The notes under the pieces were generated by a model that worked only from the letters and a program-made list of their open reading frames with translations, searched no databases and was not told where the DNA came from. From Pontibacter flavimaris (GTDB lineage Bacteria; Bacteroidota; Bacteroidia; Cytophagales; Hymenobacteraceae): a DNA stretch of 64,000 nucleotides. Within the stretch, counting starts at the first letter, position 1, and every line of letters starts with the position of its first letter. The stretch is from NCBI RefSeq assembly GCF_001907195.1, contig NZ_LVWA01000012.1, positions 62,001-126,000 of the forward strand. Direction: 5' to 3'. Below, piece after piece: positions 8,711 to 18,607 of this stretch. The translations under genes and the position numbers were made by a program.

Positions 8711-9928
8711 ATGATCCGTTTACCTATCATGACGCCCAACCATACTTCCACCACTGATCCGCAGCTTACCCGCTCCACCCTCTGGCTTATGACCATTGCC
8801 TCGGGCATGGTGGTGGCCAACAACTACTACAACCAACCCCTGCTGGTGAAGATTGCGGATACCTTTCAGGTGTCGGAGTCCAGCGCGGGCATGGTGGCGA
8901 TGCTGGCGCAGGTGGGCTACGCCATCGGGCTGCTGTTCATCATCCCGCTCGGCGACATGCTGCGACGCAAGCGCCTGATCCTGCTCGACTTTGTGCTCAT
9001 CATACTTTCGCTGCTGCTGGCGGCTTTCTCCCCCAACATTTATACGTTGATGGCAGCCAGCCTGCTGATTGGGGCCACGTGTGTGGTGCCCCAGCTTTTT
9101 GTGCCGATGGCGGCGCACCTGGCCCGGCCGGAGGAGCGCGGCAAGGCGGTGGGTACGGTGATGAGCGGCCTGCTGGTGGGCATCCTTTTCTCGCGCACGC
9201 TCAGTGGTTTTGTGGGAGAGCACCTGGGCTGGCGGGCCATGTTCCTGATCGCTGCGGGGCTGATGCTGCTGCTATGGGTGGCCATCTACTTCCTGCTTCC
9301 GGAGATACACCCTCAGTTTAAGGGGAGCTATAAGAGCCTGATGCAATCGCTGGTGCACCTGTTCCGAACCGAGCCGGTACTGCGCCTGGCCTCCGTGCGC
9401 GGGGCACTTTCGTTTGCCTGCTTCGGCGGCTTCTGGACCACGCTGGTTTTTCTGCTGGAGGGTCCGCCTTTTTTTGCCGGCAGCGATGTGGCGGGCGCCT
9501 TCGGGCTGGTTGGTGCCGGCGGAGCTATCATGGCCTCGGTGATGGGCAGGCTTAGCGACAGGTTTGATACGCGAAACATCCAGATCGCCACCCTGGCCAT
9601 GATCCTCGTTTCCTACATCGTGTTCGGGTTCTTCAGCTACAGCATTGTGGGCCTGGTGGTGGGCGTCATGCTGCTGGACCTTGGCTTGCAGGGCTCCCAT
9701 ATCTCCAACCAAACGCTCATCTTCTCGCTGAACCCTGAGGCCCGCAACCGCCTGAACACGGTCTACATGTTCACTTACTTTATGGGCGGCGCCACCGGAA
9801 CCATCCTTGCCAGCCAGGCCTGGCAGCTATGGCAGTGGGACGGGGTGGTACTGGTGGGGCTGGTGTTTTCGGTACTGGCGCTGGCCGTGCATTTACTGTT
9901 TTCTGGTAAGCGTGGCAGGGCCGTATAA
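8711..9928 (+). CDS. MFS transporter
   Basis: A 405-residue inner-membrane major facilitator protein with 12 predicted transmembrane helices. The family loop between helices 2 and 3 is present as GDMLRRKRLI. The N-terminal NNYYNQPLLVKIADTF signature is typical of the drug/sugar-efflux-like MFS group that includes YgaY and YtbD. The substrate is unknown. A second in-frame ATG six codons on (giving MTPNHTST) is an equally good start. The gene is preceded by a TATACTTTG box at about 8672-8680 and followed by a large repeat-bearing gap, so it is probably a single-gene unit. Confidence 0.9.
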   Translation: MIRLPIMTPNHTSTTDPQLTRSTLWLMTIASGMVVANNYYNQPLLVKIADTFQVSESSAGMVAMLAQVGYAIGLLFIIPLGDMLRRKRLILLDFVLIILSLLLAAFSPNIYTLMAASLLIGATCVVPQLFVPMAAHLARPEERGKAVGTVMSGLLVGILFSRTLSGFVGEHLGWRAMFLIAAGLMLLLWVAIYFLLPEIHPQFKGSYKSLMQSLVHLFRTEPVLRLASVRGALSFACFGGFWTTLVFLLEGPPFFAGSDVAGAFGLVGAGGAIMASVMGRLSDRFDTRNIQIATLAMILVSYIVFGFFSYSIVGLVVGVMLLDLGLQGSHISNQTLIFSLNPEARNRLNTVYMFTYFMGGATGTILASQAWQLWQWDGVVLVGLVFSVLALAVHLLFSGKRGRAV

Positions 9929-10134
9929 TTTCTCTTCAGGCTCGGAGTACATCACGCATGAACACCGGGGATTTTCACTCTTGCCCATTGGCCCAAAAGC
10001 AAGGGCAGAAATTGGCGCCGCCGGGTCCAACCACTGCTGCTTTCACCCCACCCCAACCCTCCCCTAAGAACAGGGGAGGGAGCTCTGCTATTACTGTTGC
10101 TAAAGTATAAGTTTTATGACAACTGGTATCACGC

Positions 10135-10154
10135 GGACAGGTCGCGACCTGTCC
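10135..10154. repeat. Perfect 20-bp palindrome, module of repeat B
   Basis: GGACAGGT and ACCTGTCC arms flank a CGCG centre. The matching palindrome at 24509-24528 has TGCA at the centre, so both halves changed together and perfect symmetry was kept. Confidence 0.8.
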
Positions 10155-10398
10155 CTACAGCTCCAAATTTATACTTGCCACTTTCCCTGTCATCCCGAAC
10201 TTAGTGAGGGATCTATCTGGAATTCTAAAGGGATCTCTCATTTCATTCGAGATGACAATAAGGCCGAAGCTATCGAACCTGATCCCAGTCCTTGGGTTGA
10301 GCGCCTATGCGAGTTTTTCCGGTGACGAACGCAAGTGAGGCAGCCCGAGGTACGAGGGCAGGAAAAGCTCCCAGCGCGACGCCCGAGGACGAGCCCTC

Positions 10399-10622
10399 TC
10401 GGGCTTGAGAGCACCAAAGCAGGAAATGAAACTATGGGCTCGTAAGACTGAGGATCAGCAGCAGCTAGAAAGCATAGCTTGGTTTAAGTGGAAGGAAGCA
10501 GCGGCTAAGGAAGTATGGCTGAAGTATAAAGTATAGCCAAAGCAAGTATGGCTTTTCAAGCCAGTCGAGGCACAGACTCGACATCATAGTAAGACACAAG
10601 TCTGGAGACTTGCGCCAGAAAA
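10399..10622 (+). repeat. Dispersed intergenic repeat, copy B core
   Basis: This matches 1-246 and 24917-25110 in order and orientation: TCGGGCTTGAG opening, a GGAAGCAGCGGC block, paired 'agccagtc' and 'gact' segments, and the closing CAAGTCT-AGACTTG hairpin. Homology with copy C extends upstream to about 10020. Confidence 0.8.
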
Positions 10623-10843
10623 AGCGCAGATTCAAAGTCTCTGCGCAAGTATGAAATCCTGCTCATTCGTGCATCCTGTAAATCCTGATTCAGACAAGTA
10701 TAAAGTATAGCTTCCGCGGAAAGGGAGATCCGCAGCAGCTTTGGCTCCGGACAGGCATACCAGAGAGTAGCGGGTTAAGCAAATCTGCATAACTTCGCCT
10801 GCTACTTTGGGTATACTTAACCAAAGCCTTTACGAAGAAAATC

Positions 10844-11155
10844 ATGGAAAATCCGAACCTGGAGAACTGGGACGAGGCACGGTACAAGGAGCTGAACACC
10901 TACTTCCGCATCAAGATAGAGCACATGCTGCGCACCAACCCGCACCTGGTGGCGCAGCAGCAGGAAAGCGGCAACATGCACCTGCAGGAGTTGGTAAACG
11001 AGTTCGATGCCGATGACAGGGAGCGTTGGGAAGAGTTTTTGCAACTGGACAAACTGAAGCTGGAGGCCGACATGTGGGACCACCTGCATGGTCGGGGCAC
11101 CCGCTTCCGTCCGGGCCTCGGGTTTATAAAGCCCGATGACGACACAACCTGGTAG
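10844..11155 (+). CDS. Uncharacterised 103-residue acidic protein
   Basis: No family is recognised. It is a charged, probably helical cytosolic protein without signal peptide or membrane span, containing a central Gln/Glu-rich helix and a C terminus ending FIKPDDDTTW. Composition and codon use match the surrounding core genes. It converges with the DUF4268 gene only 5 bp away, leaving no room for a separate terminator. The ATG after GAAGAAAATC is the only sensible start. Confidence 0.7.
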   Translation: MENPNLENWDEARYKELNTYFRIKIEHMLRTNPHLVAQQQESGNMHLQELVNEFDADDRERWEEFLQLDKLKLEADMWDHLHGRGTRFRPGLGFIKPDDDTTW

Positions 11156-11160
11156 CCAGC

Positions 11161-11616
11161 CTACCCTCCGAAACTATACTTTGCATCGCTCCAGAACGCG
11201 TCCAGCGCGATAATGCGGGGCTTCAGGAACGAGATCAGGGATGGCCAGTCGTCTTTACTGAACACGTTTACCGGGGCCAGTTCCTTGTAAATCCTGCTCA
11301 CCACCCGCCCCGACTCGTCGGAAGTATGCAGCAGCCACTCCCACTCCTCGCCCAGCGCCTCCCGCAGCATGGTTCTGTGCTCCAGAAACTGATCAAACAC
11401 CAGCTCCTGCATCTCCGTGTCAGGGTGCGTCAGCTCAATGGCGATGTAGCCGCGCTTGTTGTCGGCGTTCATCCGGAAGTAGACGTCCTTCACACCGGTT
11501 TTATAGTTTAGCCAGTTCACTTTCCAGCCATCGGCGGAGAGCTGCGGCGAGAGGTACTGGCCAAAGGTGGTCCAGAACTGCTGCCTGATTTGTGATGCCT
11601 GCTCGCGGGTATACAT
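11161..11616 (-). CDS. DUF4268 domain protein
   Basis: A 151-residue protein made of a DUF4268 domain. Characteristic segments are the N-terminal QFWTTFGQYLSP helix, the central NYKTGVKDVYFRMNAD strand-loop, the IELTHPD segment, and the C-terminal FLKPRIIALDAFW helix. The domain is often found in small stand-alone proteins or fused to restriction-related nucleases; here it stands alone and no modification or restriction gene is adjacent. Function is unknown. It converges with the 103-residue gene on the plus strand. Confidence 0.85.
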   Translation of the reverse strand: MYTREQASQIRQQFWTTFGQYLSPQLSADGWKVNWLNYKTGVKDVYFRMNADNKRGYIAIELTHPDTEMQELVFDQFLEHRTMLREALGEEWEWLLHTSDESGRVVSRIYKELAPVNVFSKDDWPSLISFLKPRIIALDAFWSDAKYSFGG

Positions 11617-12001
11617 GCTGCAAAAATAGCCAAATTACGTGATCAACGCTATTGGTTTATACTTTGGTCAAAATCCGGACACCTGCAAAAAACAGGGTCT
11701 GCGCCCCTTAAAGCATAGCGCCGTCTCTATAAGGGCCTGCAGGCTTGCATGCCTCAGAGCCCACCCATCGTGCAAGTATAAACCCCTTTTGTTTCATCCT
11801 CCGGCACTGCCATCCTGATAAATGATTTCGGAAAAGTGAAACATTTTACGGCATTTTCACTTTAAGAGGTGGGTAAGATGAGGTGGCTCGCTACTACATT
11901 GCCGGATTGCGATATTATGCAAGCAGCACGTTTCTTTTTAGAACTATTTTACCTAATTTCGCTTCATTAAGAGACACAACTACGCAAAAAAACTAATACA
12001 C
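11617..12001. other. Divergent promoter region of DUF4268 gene and gltA
   Basis: This 385-bp gap has no gene. It contains a 9-bp inverted repeat AAAGTGAAA / TTTCACTTT at 11833-11841 and 11855-11863, a possible operator for citrate synthase or an old terminator. A TAATTTCG box close to the TAnnTTTG consensus lies about 40 bp before the gltA start. Two AAGTATA words are also present. Confidence 0.45.
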
Positions 12002-13288
12002 ATGTCAGAATTTGCTGAAATAATTTTAGATGGTAAATCTTACCAGATGCCTGTTGTTGAGGGTACTGAGAACGAAAAAGCGATAGACATTTCTTCTCTG
12101 CGTGCTCAGTCGGGCTATGTCACCCTGGACTCAGGCTACAAGAACACGGGAGCCACGACCAGCGAGATCACTTTCCTGGACGGGGAGCAGGGCATTCTGC
12201 ACTACAGAGGCTACCCTATTGAGCAGCTGGCGGAGAAGTCGAGCTTTATCGAGGTGGCTTACCTGCTCATCTACGGCTCGCTGCCGACACAACAGGAGCT
12301 GGACGATTTCAGCAACAAGATAAGACTGCACACGCTGGTGAACGAGGACATGCGCAAGATCCTGGACGGTTTCCCTTCCGCGGCGCACCCGATGGGCATT
12401 CTTTCGGCCCTGATCAGCTCGCTCACGGCCTTCTACCCGGAGTCGCTTAACCCGAACCAGTCCAAGGACGAGGTGGACCTGTCGATCATCCGCCTGATGG
12501 CGAAAATGCCGACGATAGCCGCCTGGTCTTACAAAAACTCCATCGGGCACCCGGTAAACTACCCTAAGAACAAGCTGGATTACTGCTCCAACTTCCTGCA
12601 CATGATGTTCGCCTACCCTACCGAGGAGTATGAGCTGAACCCGGTGGTGGTGGATGCGCTGAACAAACTGCTGATCCTGCATGCCGACCACGAGCAGAAC
12701 TGCTCTACCTCCACCGTGCGCCTGGTGGGTTCGGCCAACGCCAGCCTCTACTCCTCCGTGTCTGCCGGTATCGGCGCGCTGTGGGGCCCGCTGCACGGCG
12801 GTGCCAACCAGGCCGTAATCGAGATGCTGGAGCAGATCAAGGCGGACGGTGGCGACTCTAAGAAGTTCATCGCCAAGGCAAAGGACAAAGACGATCCGTT
12901 CCGCCTGATGGGCTTCGGACACCGCGTGTACAAGAATTTCGACCCGCGCGCCCGTATCATTAAGAAAGCGACGGATGAGGTGCTGACTGCCCTGGGCATC
13001 AACGATCCGATCCTGGACATTGCCAAGGAGTTGGAAGAGGCTGCCCTGAACGATTCCTACTTCGTGGAGCGCAAGCTGTACCCGAACGTGGACTTCTACT
13101 CCGGCATCATTTACCGCGCCATCGGCATCCCGACAGACATGTTCACGGTGATGTTCGCCCTGGGTCGCCTGCCAGGCTGGATCGCGCAGTGGAAAGAGAT
13201 GCGCGAGAACAAGGAGCCTATCGGCCGTCCGCGCCAGATCTACACCGGCGAGACCAAACGCGACTACGTTCCGGTGGAGAAGCGTTAA
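12002..13288 (+). CDS. gltA: Citrate synthase
   Basis: A 428-residue hexameric-type (type II) citrate synthase, condensing oxaloacetate and acetyl-CoA at the entry to the TCA cycle. Catalytic residues align well with E. coli GltA: His265 (GPLHGGAN), His307 (FGHRVYKN) and Asp364 (VDFYSG). The N-terminal beta-rich domain of type II enzymes (residues 1-60) is complete. The ATG follows an A-rich leader without a Shine-Dalgarno sequence, as usual in Bacteroidota. A strong hairpin terminator follows, so the gene is monocistronic. Confidence 0.97.
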   Translation: MSEFAEIILDGKSYQMPVVEGTENEKAIDISSLRAQSGYVTLDSGYKNTGATTSEITFLDGEQGILHYRGYPIEQLAEKSSFIEVAYLLIYGSLPTQQELDDFSNKIRLHTLVNEDMRKILDGFPSAAHPMGILSALISSLTAFYPESLNPNQSKDEVDLSIIRLMAKMPTIAAWSYKNSIGHPVNYPKNKLDYCSNFLHMMFAYPTEEYELNPVVVDALNKLLILHADHEQNCSTSTVRLVGSANASLYSSVSAGIGALWGPLHGGANQAVIEMLEQIKADGGDSKKFIAKAKDKDDPFRLMGFGHRVYKNFDPRARIIKKATDEVLTALGINDPILDIAKELEEAALNDSYFVERKLYPNVDFYSGIIYRAIGIPTDMFTVMFALGRLPGWIAQWKEMRENKEPIGRPRQIYTGETKRDYVPVEKR

Positions 13289-13312
13289 TCCCTTCAAAGT
13301 ATACGTACAGCG

Positions 13313-13342
13313 AAAGGCTGGCTCCGAGGGGCCAGCCTTTTT
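13313..13342 (+). terminator. gltA terminator
   Basis: A 10-bp GC-rich stem (AAAGGCTGGC / GCCAGCCTTT) with an 8-nt loop, followed by a T run, starts 24 bp after the gltA stop codon. Confidence 0.85.
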
Positions 13343-13440
13343 CTTTTGCCCCTGTCCTATAATGACCTGCGTCATTTTATACTTCCCACCGCCCCGCTAC
13401 CTTGCACGTAAAATATGCAATACCCATACTTTATACTTTG

Positions 13441-13890
13441 ATGACCAAGATCAGGCTTACCAGGCTTTTCACATTCGAGACGGCGCATGCCCTGCTCAAC
13501 TACGACGGCCCCTGCCGCCGCATCCACGGCCACTCCTACAAGCTGGAGGTAACCGTTATCGGCACGCCGCTGGTGGAGGAGGAACACCATAAAAACGGCA
13601 TGGTGATGGACTTTGGCGACCTGAAGCAACTGGTGCAGGAGCACATCGTGCAGCCCTTCGACCATGCGCTGGTGCTGCCGCAGGGCACCCCGGAGGACTT
13701 GCTCGAGCGGCTGCGCAAGTATGAACACAAACTGGTACACACGCCCTACCAGCCCACCTGCGAGAACATGCTCATCGATTTTCAGCACCGCCTGCAGCGC
13801 CACATGCCCGACTACGTGCAGTTGCACCACCTCAAGCTCTGGGAAACGCAAAACTCCTTCGCCGAGTGGTACGCAGAGGATAACCGGTAA
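13441..13890 (+). CDS. queD: QueD/PTPS family 6-carboxytetrahydropterin synthase
   Basis: A 149-residue T-fold enzyme of the 6-pyruvoyl-tetrahydropterin synthase family, most likely QueD in queuosine (7-deazaguanine) biosynthesis. The zinc-binding histidines are in FETAHAL and IHGHSY, a candidate catalytic Cys lies between them (GPCRR), and the Glu of WETQNS matches the pterin-binding glutamate. The ATG giving MTKIRLTRLFTFETAH is preferred; an upstream TTG would add an atypical 13-residue extension. No other que gene is close. A BH4-type PTPS role cannot be excluded by sequence alone. Confidence 0.9.
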   Translation: MTKIRLTRLFTFETAHALLNYDGPCRRIHGHSYKLEVTVIGTPLVEEEHHKNGMVMDFGDLKQLVQEHIVQPFDHALVLPQGTPEDLLERLRKYEHKLVHTPYQPTCENMLIDFQHRLQRHMPDYVQLHHLKLWETQNSFAEWYAEDNR

Positions 13891-13911
13891 AACGCAGCAT
13901 CTATTCGTTGG

Positions 13912-13957
13912 CGGCGGCCTTTATACTTTGCCTTGAAGTATAAAGGCCGCCGTTTTT
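13912..13957 (+). terminator. queD terminator built from opposed motif copies
   Basis: The 17-bp stem is perfect, the loop is 7 nt, and TTTTT follows. The loop-proximal ends of the arms are TATACTT and AAGTATA, one copy of the overrepresented word on each side. Confidence 0.88.
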
Positions 13958-14102
13958 GCTGCCTGTCGTTCACCAACTCCTGCAAGTATAATTTGCGGCT
14001 GTACCACCTCCTGAAAAGATATATATTTAAGTCAAAATGTATACCTTTAGGCCCTGTTACTGAACCACCTATACTTTATTGACCACCGTTCACTTTTAGC
14101 CT

Positions 14103-17100
14103 ATGAGAACAGCTTTACTTTCGCTTACTTTTCTGTGTATTTCTGTTTCTGCTGCCCTTGCGCAGGATTACAAGCTCGGTTACGTGATCGGAAACACCGT
14201 TTCCTTTCCCTATGATATTACCGTTGGCCCAGACAATAAATTATACCTGGCCGATGATTACAGCACGCGCGTTTTCAACCTCTCCGGCACCATGCTGGAC
14301 GAGTACCATCTCACTGGCCGGTACCATGACTCTAACTCGCACAAGGCAACCAGCCTGGACAGCGAGGGAAATATGTACACGATCAGCTTTGGCAGCCGCA
14401 TCCATAAGATTAGCCCTGACAACGAGATACTGCTCAGCTTTGGAGAAGAAGGCAGCTTACCTGGGCAACTAAATGATCCGTATTCCTTGGTCGTAACTAA
14501 AGACGGCACCATCATCGTAGCGGACACCGAAAACCATCGTATCCAGAAATTTGACCAGAAGGGAAATCTGCTTTCCGTGATCGGGAGTTTCGGGGAACTG
14601 CCCGGGCAATTCAACATGCCTAACAGCCTTGCCCTCGATAGGGAAGAGAATCTGTACGTTTCCGACCCCCATAATGCCCGCATTCAGATATTTGATAAAT
14701 CAGGGAAACTCCTCACGTATTTCGGTAGTGGCTGGGCAATTTACCCTGATGACATCGCCTTAGATGCGGACGGGTATGTCTATATAACCGAGCGTTATTC
14801 TCATCAGGTTATTAAGTTTGACACTACGGGGTATTGGCACATGAACTTTGGGTCAGAAGGAACCGGGAACGGTCAGTTTACCGGCTCCAGAATGAGTCTG
14901 ACGCTTGACAACGAAGGAAACATATATGTAGCCGACAGGGATAATGATAGCCGTATTCAAAAATTTTCTCCGGAAGGCGAATTCCTGTTGGACTTCGGCA
15001 ATTTTGAGAGTAGAAGCGCCGATAAACTGTACCCTTATGCCGTCAAGTCAGACCAGGTGGGGAATTACTATGTTGCGTTCAGCAATGGTATCATCCAGAA
15101 GTATGACACGGAAGGAAACTTATTGTTCGCGTTCGGAGGCAAGGGCACGGACAACGGAAAGTTTACAAGCCAGATAACAAGTATGGAGCTGGACCAGGCA
15201 GGTAACCTGTATGTACTTTCGAAAGATCCGGCAGGCAGCGTTCAAAAGTTTACGCCAAACGGTGTGTTCATCTCCAGGTTTGCACCTGCTTCCAGTACAG
15301 GCACAGCGAGCCCGACAACCTTAGCCAATCCCATATACCTTAAACTGGACCCTCAGGGTAATGTCTATGTTTCTGATGACATTTATCTGTACCAGTATAG
15401 CGCTGAGGGGAGACTTATAAAAAGGCAATCATATATCAACAATGAAACCGGAGCTCCTATTAATTTTAAGGAAGGCGTATTTAACAGCCGACTTAAATTC
15501 AGTATAGACAAAGAAGGGGCGCTTTACATTTTACTTGTCCGGAAATCTAAAAAGTTTACCCTAAATGGCGAGTTTCTGGGGGACTTTCTTCCACCAAACG
15601 CTTACCCGGACGGATTTACAGCCTATGATATGGATTTTGACGGGCAAAACAACATGTATCTTTCCAACTGGGGACACATTTACAAGTATGATGCTCACAC
15701 AAAAGCCCTGGTGGCTAGTTCAAGGAACTACTCCTATATCTTCCACATTCTCCAGAATTCTTTTTCGGTAAACAAATCGGGATCCCGCATCATCGTTTTA
15801 AGCCCAAACAATACAGTAGCGAGTTTTACCAACAACGAGCCGATTACCTTGCCTGAAACAAATAATATAACCGGCGTAGTATTTAACGACAGGAACAACA
15901 ACTGCATTTTTGATGAGAACGACAGCCCGCTTCCCGGGATTTTAGTCGAAGCCACTCCTGGTCCTTACTATTCGTTTTCCGACAAAAACGGCAACTATTC
16001 GCTACCCGTTGGCTCCGGAACCTATCAAGTAAAGGAAATCCTGCCTGCAAACGAGGCCACTAAGAAAATCATTGCCTGCCAAGCCGAAGCCATACAAATA
16101 ACCTTTTCTTCGCTTGGGCGAAACCAGACACTTCACCTTGGCAACCAGGTCACCCTCTCCCCTTACCTCTCCGTCAGCGTCTCCTCCGACCGCCGCCGGC
16201 GCTGCTTCGAGAGTACCACCACCGTCCGCTACGTGAACTCCGGTTTTGCCACGGCACCCGATGCCAAGGTATATGTGCAGTTGCCAAAGGAAGTAGAACT
16301 GCTCTCTGCAGACAGGACCTATAATCGCCTTTCCGACGGGACGTATGAGTTCGTCGTAGGCGACCTGGCAGCCGGGCAACAAGGCACGATCACCATCACA
16401 GACATCGTAACCTGCGGAAACGAAGCGGTGCGCGGCCGCACCGTCTGCACCCGCGCCTGGATCACGCCATCGAATAACGCGCCTGTTCAGCCGACACCGA
16501 CGGTTTCCATCACGGGCCGCTGCGATGCAGAGTCGGGCAGGATTCGTTTCGTGATCAGGAACTCCGGCACCGCCGACATGGAGCAACACGAGCTGTTCCG
16601 TAAGTTTAGGGATGGCAGGCTGGCCTCCAAGGAGCAGTTCCGCCTCGCGGCCGGCGACAGCATGGTGCTCTGGGTGCCTTCCATGGGCTATACCTGGCGG
16701 CTGGAGGCGGACCAGCCGGAAGGCAACGGCGACAATACCCTAGCCAGCGTGACGATGGAGGCCTGTACCGCCGCTTCTGCGGACACGACTTTCAGCTCTG
16801 GCTTTGTAAACCTGATGCCGACAGATGACGAGGAGGCTGAGGTGTCGGAGGAGTGCGTGCTGATTACGGACTCCTTTGATCCGAACGACAAGCTGGTGAC
16901 GCCGGTGGGAAGGACAGAGGAAAACTATACGCCTACCAACACAGCGCTTAAGTATAAGATCCGCTTTCAGAACACGGGGACCGATGTGGCTTACCGCGTG
17001 GTGGTAGTGGACACGCTCTCCGAGCACCTGGACCTAAGCACACTGGAGGTTGGGGCTGCCTCGCATACCCACCGTTTGGAAGTGAGCGGCAAGGGCCGGC

Positions 17101-18599
17101 CAGTTCTCACCTGGACCTTCGATAACATCATGCTGCCCGACAGCAACGCCAACGAGCCGGGCAGCCATGGCTACATCCAGTTCAGCATCAAACCCAAGGC
17201 AGGCCTGCCCGAGAAGACCGCCGTGGAGAATTTCGCTGACATTTTCTTCGACTTCAACTCCCCTGTCCGCACCAACGTCACCCTCAACCGCATCTATGAC
17301 ATGCCCCCGGTGGTGGACGAGGCGGTGCGGGTGAACCTGGAGGACGTGCTGGCCACACCGGCCATCACAGCGTTTGAACCGGCGGCCGGCAAGTATGGCA
17401 CGGAAGTAACCATTACAGGAAATCGATTTGCAGGCATCGCGGCCGACAACAAAGTATACCTGAACGGGACGGCCGCCACCGTGGTTAGCGCGACCTACTC
17501 CGAGCTGCGCGTGCTGGTGCCGGAAGGCGCGGCTACGGGTGCCCTGAAAATCATTACTCCGGATGGTGGGGTTACGGCCACAGAGAGCTTTGAGATATAC
17601 CAGCCGCCGGTGCTCAACTCCTTCAGCCCGGCTGAGGGGATGGTAGGCAATATCGTAAACCTGCACGGGCTACTCCTGCAACCGGAGCTTATAGAGGCGG
17701 TAACCCTTGGCAACCTCGACTGCGAGATTGTTCACCACGATGGCAACCTGGTGGCGGTAAAGGTGCCTGCCGGAGCCGAGACGGGCACTTTCGCGATCCG
17801 AACCAAAGGAGGTGAGGTGGAGAGCGCCTCCGCCTATACCGTCTGGTATAACCCGGTCATCAGCAGCCTGAGTAAAGAAAGCGGTATCGTGGGGAGCACC
17901 TTCACCATCAGGGGCGAGAATTTTACTGCGGATAAGGCTCGGATCAACGTGCTTCTTGGGTTAGTGCAGGCCCAGGTACTGGAGGCAAGCCCGCAACACC
18001 TGCTGGTGCAGGTGCCGGAGCAGGCTGAATCTGACATACTCATCGTGGAGACACCAGGCGGCTCAGCAATTGGCAAGTTTCAGGTAATTCCGGGGCCAAG
18101 ATTCACGGCTATGCAGCCGGCGCAGGGAAGTGTGGGCACAGTGGTGGAGATCAGCGGCCAGCACTTCGGTATCATGGGACTGCAGGACAAGATCGCCTTT
18201 AACGGGCAGGAGGCGTTAGTGCTGGAGGCCTCCGGTGACAAGTATAAGGTACAGGTACCACGTGGGGCCACCACGGGCAAGGTAGAGATAACAGGATTCG
18301 GCGGGAAAGCCAACAGCACCGCTGATTTTGTGGTAGAGGACCTTTCACTGGCCGAGTCTATCATCATCTCCCCTAACCCAAGCAATGGCAGCTTTAAACT
18401 AGACTTGCACCGCGCCGATTTCGACCTAAAGCAACTGCAGGTTTACAGCAGCCTGGGCCAACTGGTGCTGGAGCAACGCTTAACAGCGCCGCGCCCGGAT
18501 ACGCTATTGGTGCAGTTGCCTAAAACCCAGGCCGGTATCTACCTGTTACACCTGCACACCGACCGTGGCCTGCTCCTGTTTAAACTCTATGTGCGGTAA
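14103..18599 (+). CDS. Secreted NHL/IPT-repeat protein with T9SS sorting domain
   Basis: A 1498-residue secreted protein. A signal peptide (residues 1-20, ending SAALAQ) precedes roughly a dozen NHL-type beta-propeller strands (about 25-560; recurring DxxGNxYVxD and IQKFxxxGxxL units). A SdrD_B-like domain follows near 585-650 (GVVFNDRNNNCIFDENDSPL), then a DUF11-like region and a conserved DPNDKLVTPVG domain (about 920-1070). Four IPT/TIG immunoglobulin-like domains occupy about 1090-1400, and the end is a type IX secretion sorting domain (ISPNPSNGSF...GIYLLHL). It is probably surface-attached or released, with a binding role; no catalytic domain is seen. The propeller-coding half looks less GC-rich than the IPT half, hinting at a mosaic origin. 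Confidence 0.92.
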   Translation: MRTALLSLTFLCISVSAALAQDYKLGYVIGNTVSFPYDITVGPDNKLYLADDYSTRVFNLSGTMLDEYHLTGRYHDSNSHKATSLDSEGNMYTISFGSRIHKISPDNEILLSFGEEGSLPGQLNDPYSLVVTKDGTIIVADTENHRIQKFDQKGNLLSVIGSFGELPGQFNMPNSLALDREENLYVSDPHNARIQIFDKSGKLLTYFGSGWAIYPDDIALDADGYVYITERYSHQVIKFDTTGYWHMNFGSEGTGNGQFTGSRMSLTLDNEGNIYVADRDNDSRIQKFSPEGEFLLDFGNFESRSADKLYPYAVKSDQVGNYYVAFSNGIIQKYDTEGNLLFAFGGKGTDNGKFTSQITSMELDQAGNLYVLSKDPAGSVQKFTPNGVFISRFAPASSTGTASPTTLANPIYLKLDPQGNVYVSDDIYLYQYSAEGRLIKRQSYINNETGAPINFKEGVFNSRLKFSIDKEGALYILLVRKSKKFTLNGEFLGDFLPPNAYPDGFTAYDMDFDGQNNMYLSNWGHIYKYDAHTKALVASSRNYSYIFHILQNSFSVNKSGSRIIVLSPNNTVASFTNNEPITLPETNNITGVVFNDRNNNCIFDENDSPLPGILVEATPGPYYSFSDKNGNYSLPVGSGTYQVKEILPANEATKKIIACQAEAIQITFSSLGRNQTLHLGNQVTLSPYLSVSVSSDRRRRCFESTTTVRYVNSGFATAPDAKVYVQLPKEVELLSADRTYNRLSDGTYEFVVGDLAAGQQGTITITDIVTCGNEAVRGRTVCTRAWITPSNNAPVQPTPTVSITGRCDAESGRIRFVIRNSGTADMEQHELFRKFRDGRLASKEQFRLAAGDSMVLWVPSMGYTWRLEADQPEGNGDNTLASVTMEACTAASADTTFSSGFVNLMPTDDEEAEVSEECVLITDSFDPNDKLVTPVGRTEENYTPTNTALKYKIRFQNTGTDVAYRVVVVDTLSEHLDLSTLEVGAASHTHRLEVSGKGRPVLTWTFDNIMLPDSNANEPGSHGYIQFSIKPKAGLPEKTAVENFADIFFDFNSPVRTNVTLNRIYDMPPVVDEAVRVNLEDVLATPAITAFEPAAGKYGTEVTITGNRFAGIAADNKVYLNGTAATVVSATYSELRVLVPEGAATGALKIITPDGGVTATESFEIYQPPVLNSFSPAEGMVGNIVNLHGLLLQPELIEAVTLGNLDCEIVHHDGNLVAVKVPAGAETGTFAIRTKGGEVESASAYTVWYNPVISSLSKESGIVGSTFTIRGENFTADKARINVLLGLVQAQVLEASPQHLLVQVPEQAESDILIVETPGGSAIGKFQVIPGPRFTAMQPAQGSVGTVVEISGQHFGIMGLQDKIAFNGQEALVLEASGDKYKVQVPRGATTGKVEITGFGGKANSTADFVVEDLSLAESIIISPNPSNGSFKLDLHRADFDLKQLQVYSSLGQLVLEQRLTAPRPDTLLVQLPKTQAGIYLLHLHTDRGLLLFKLYVR

Positions 18600-18607
18600 C
18601 AAGTAAT

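Larger units (their letters stand above)
9929..10843. other. 915-bp repeat-rich intergenic region
   Basis: No gene is supported here. The region is a mosaic of intergenic repeat modules: a C-rich/G-rich hairpin near 10053-10080, a perfect 20-bp palindrome at 10135-10154, a segment reading TCATCCCGAACTTAGTGAGG (near 10190), a CCCAGTCCTTGGG hairpin near 10284, and the repeat core from 10399. Most modules recur near 24.5-25.1 kb. Confidence 0.75.
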
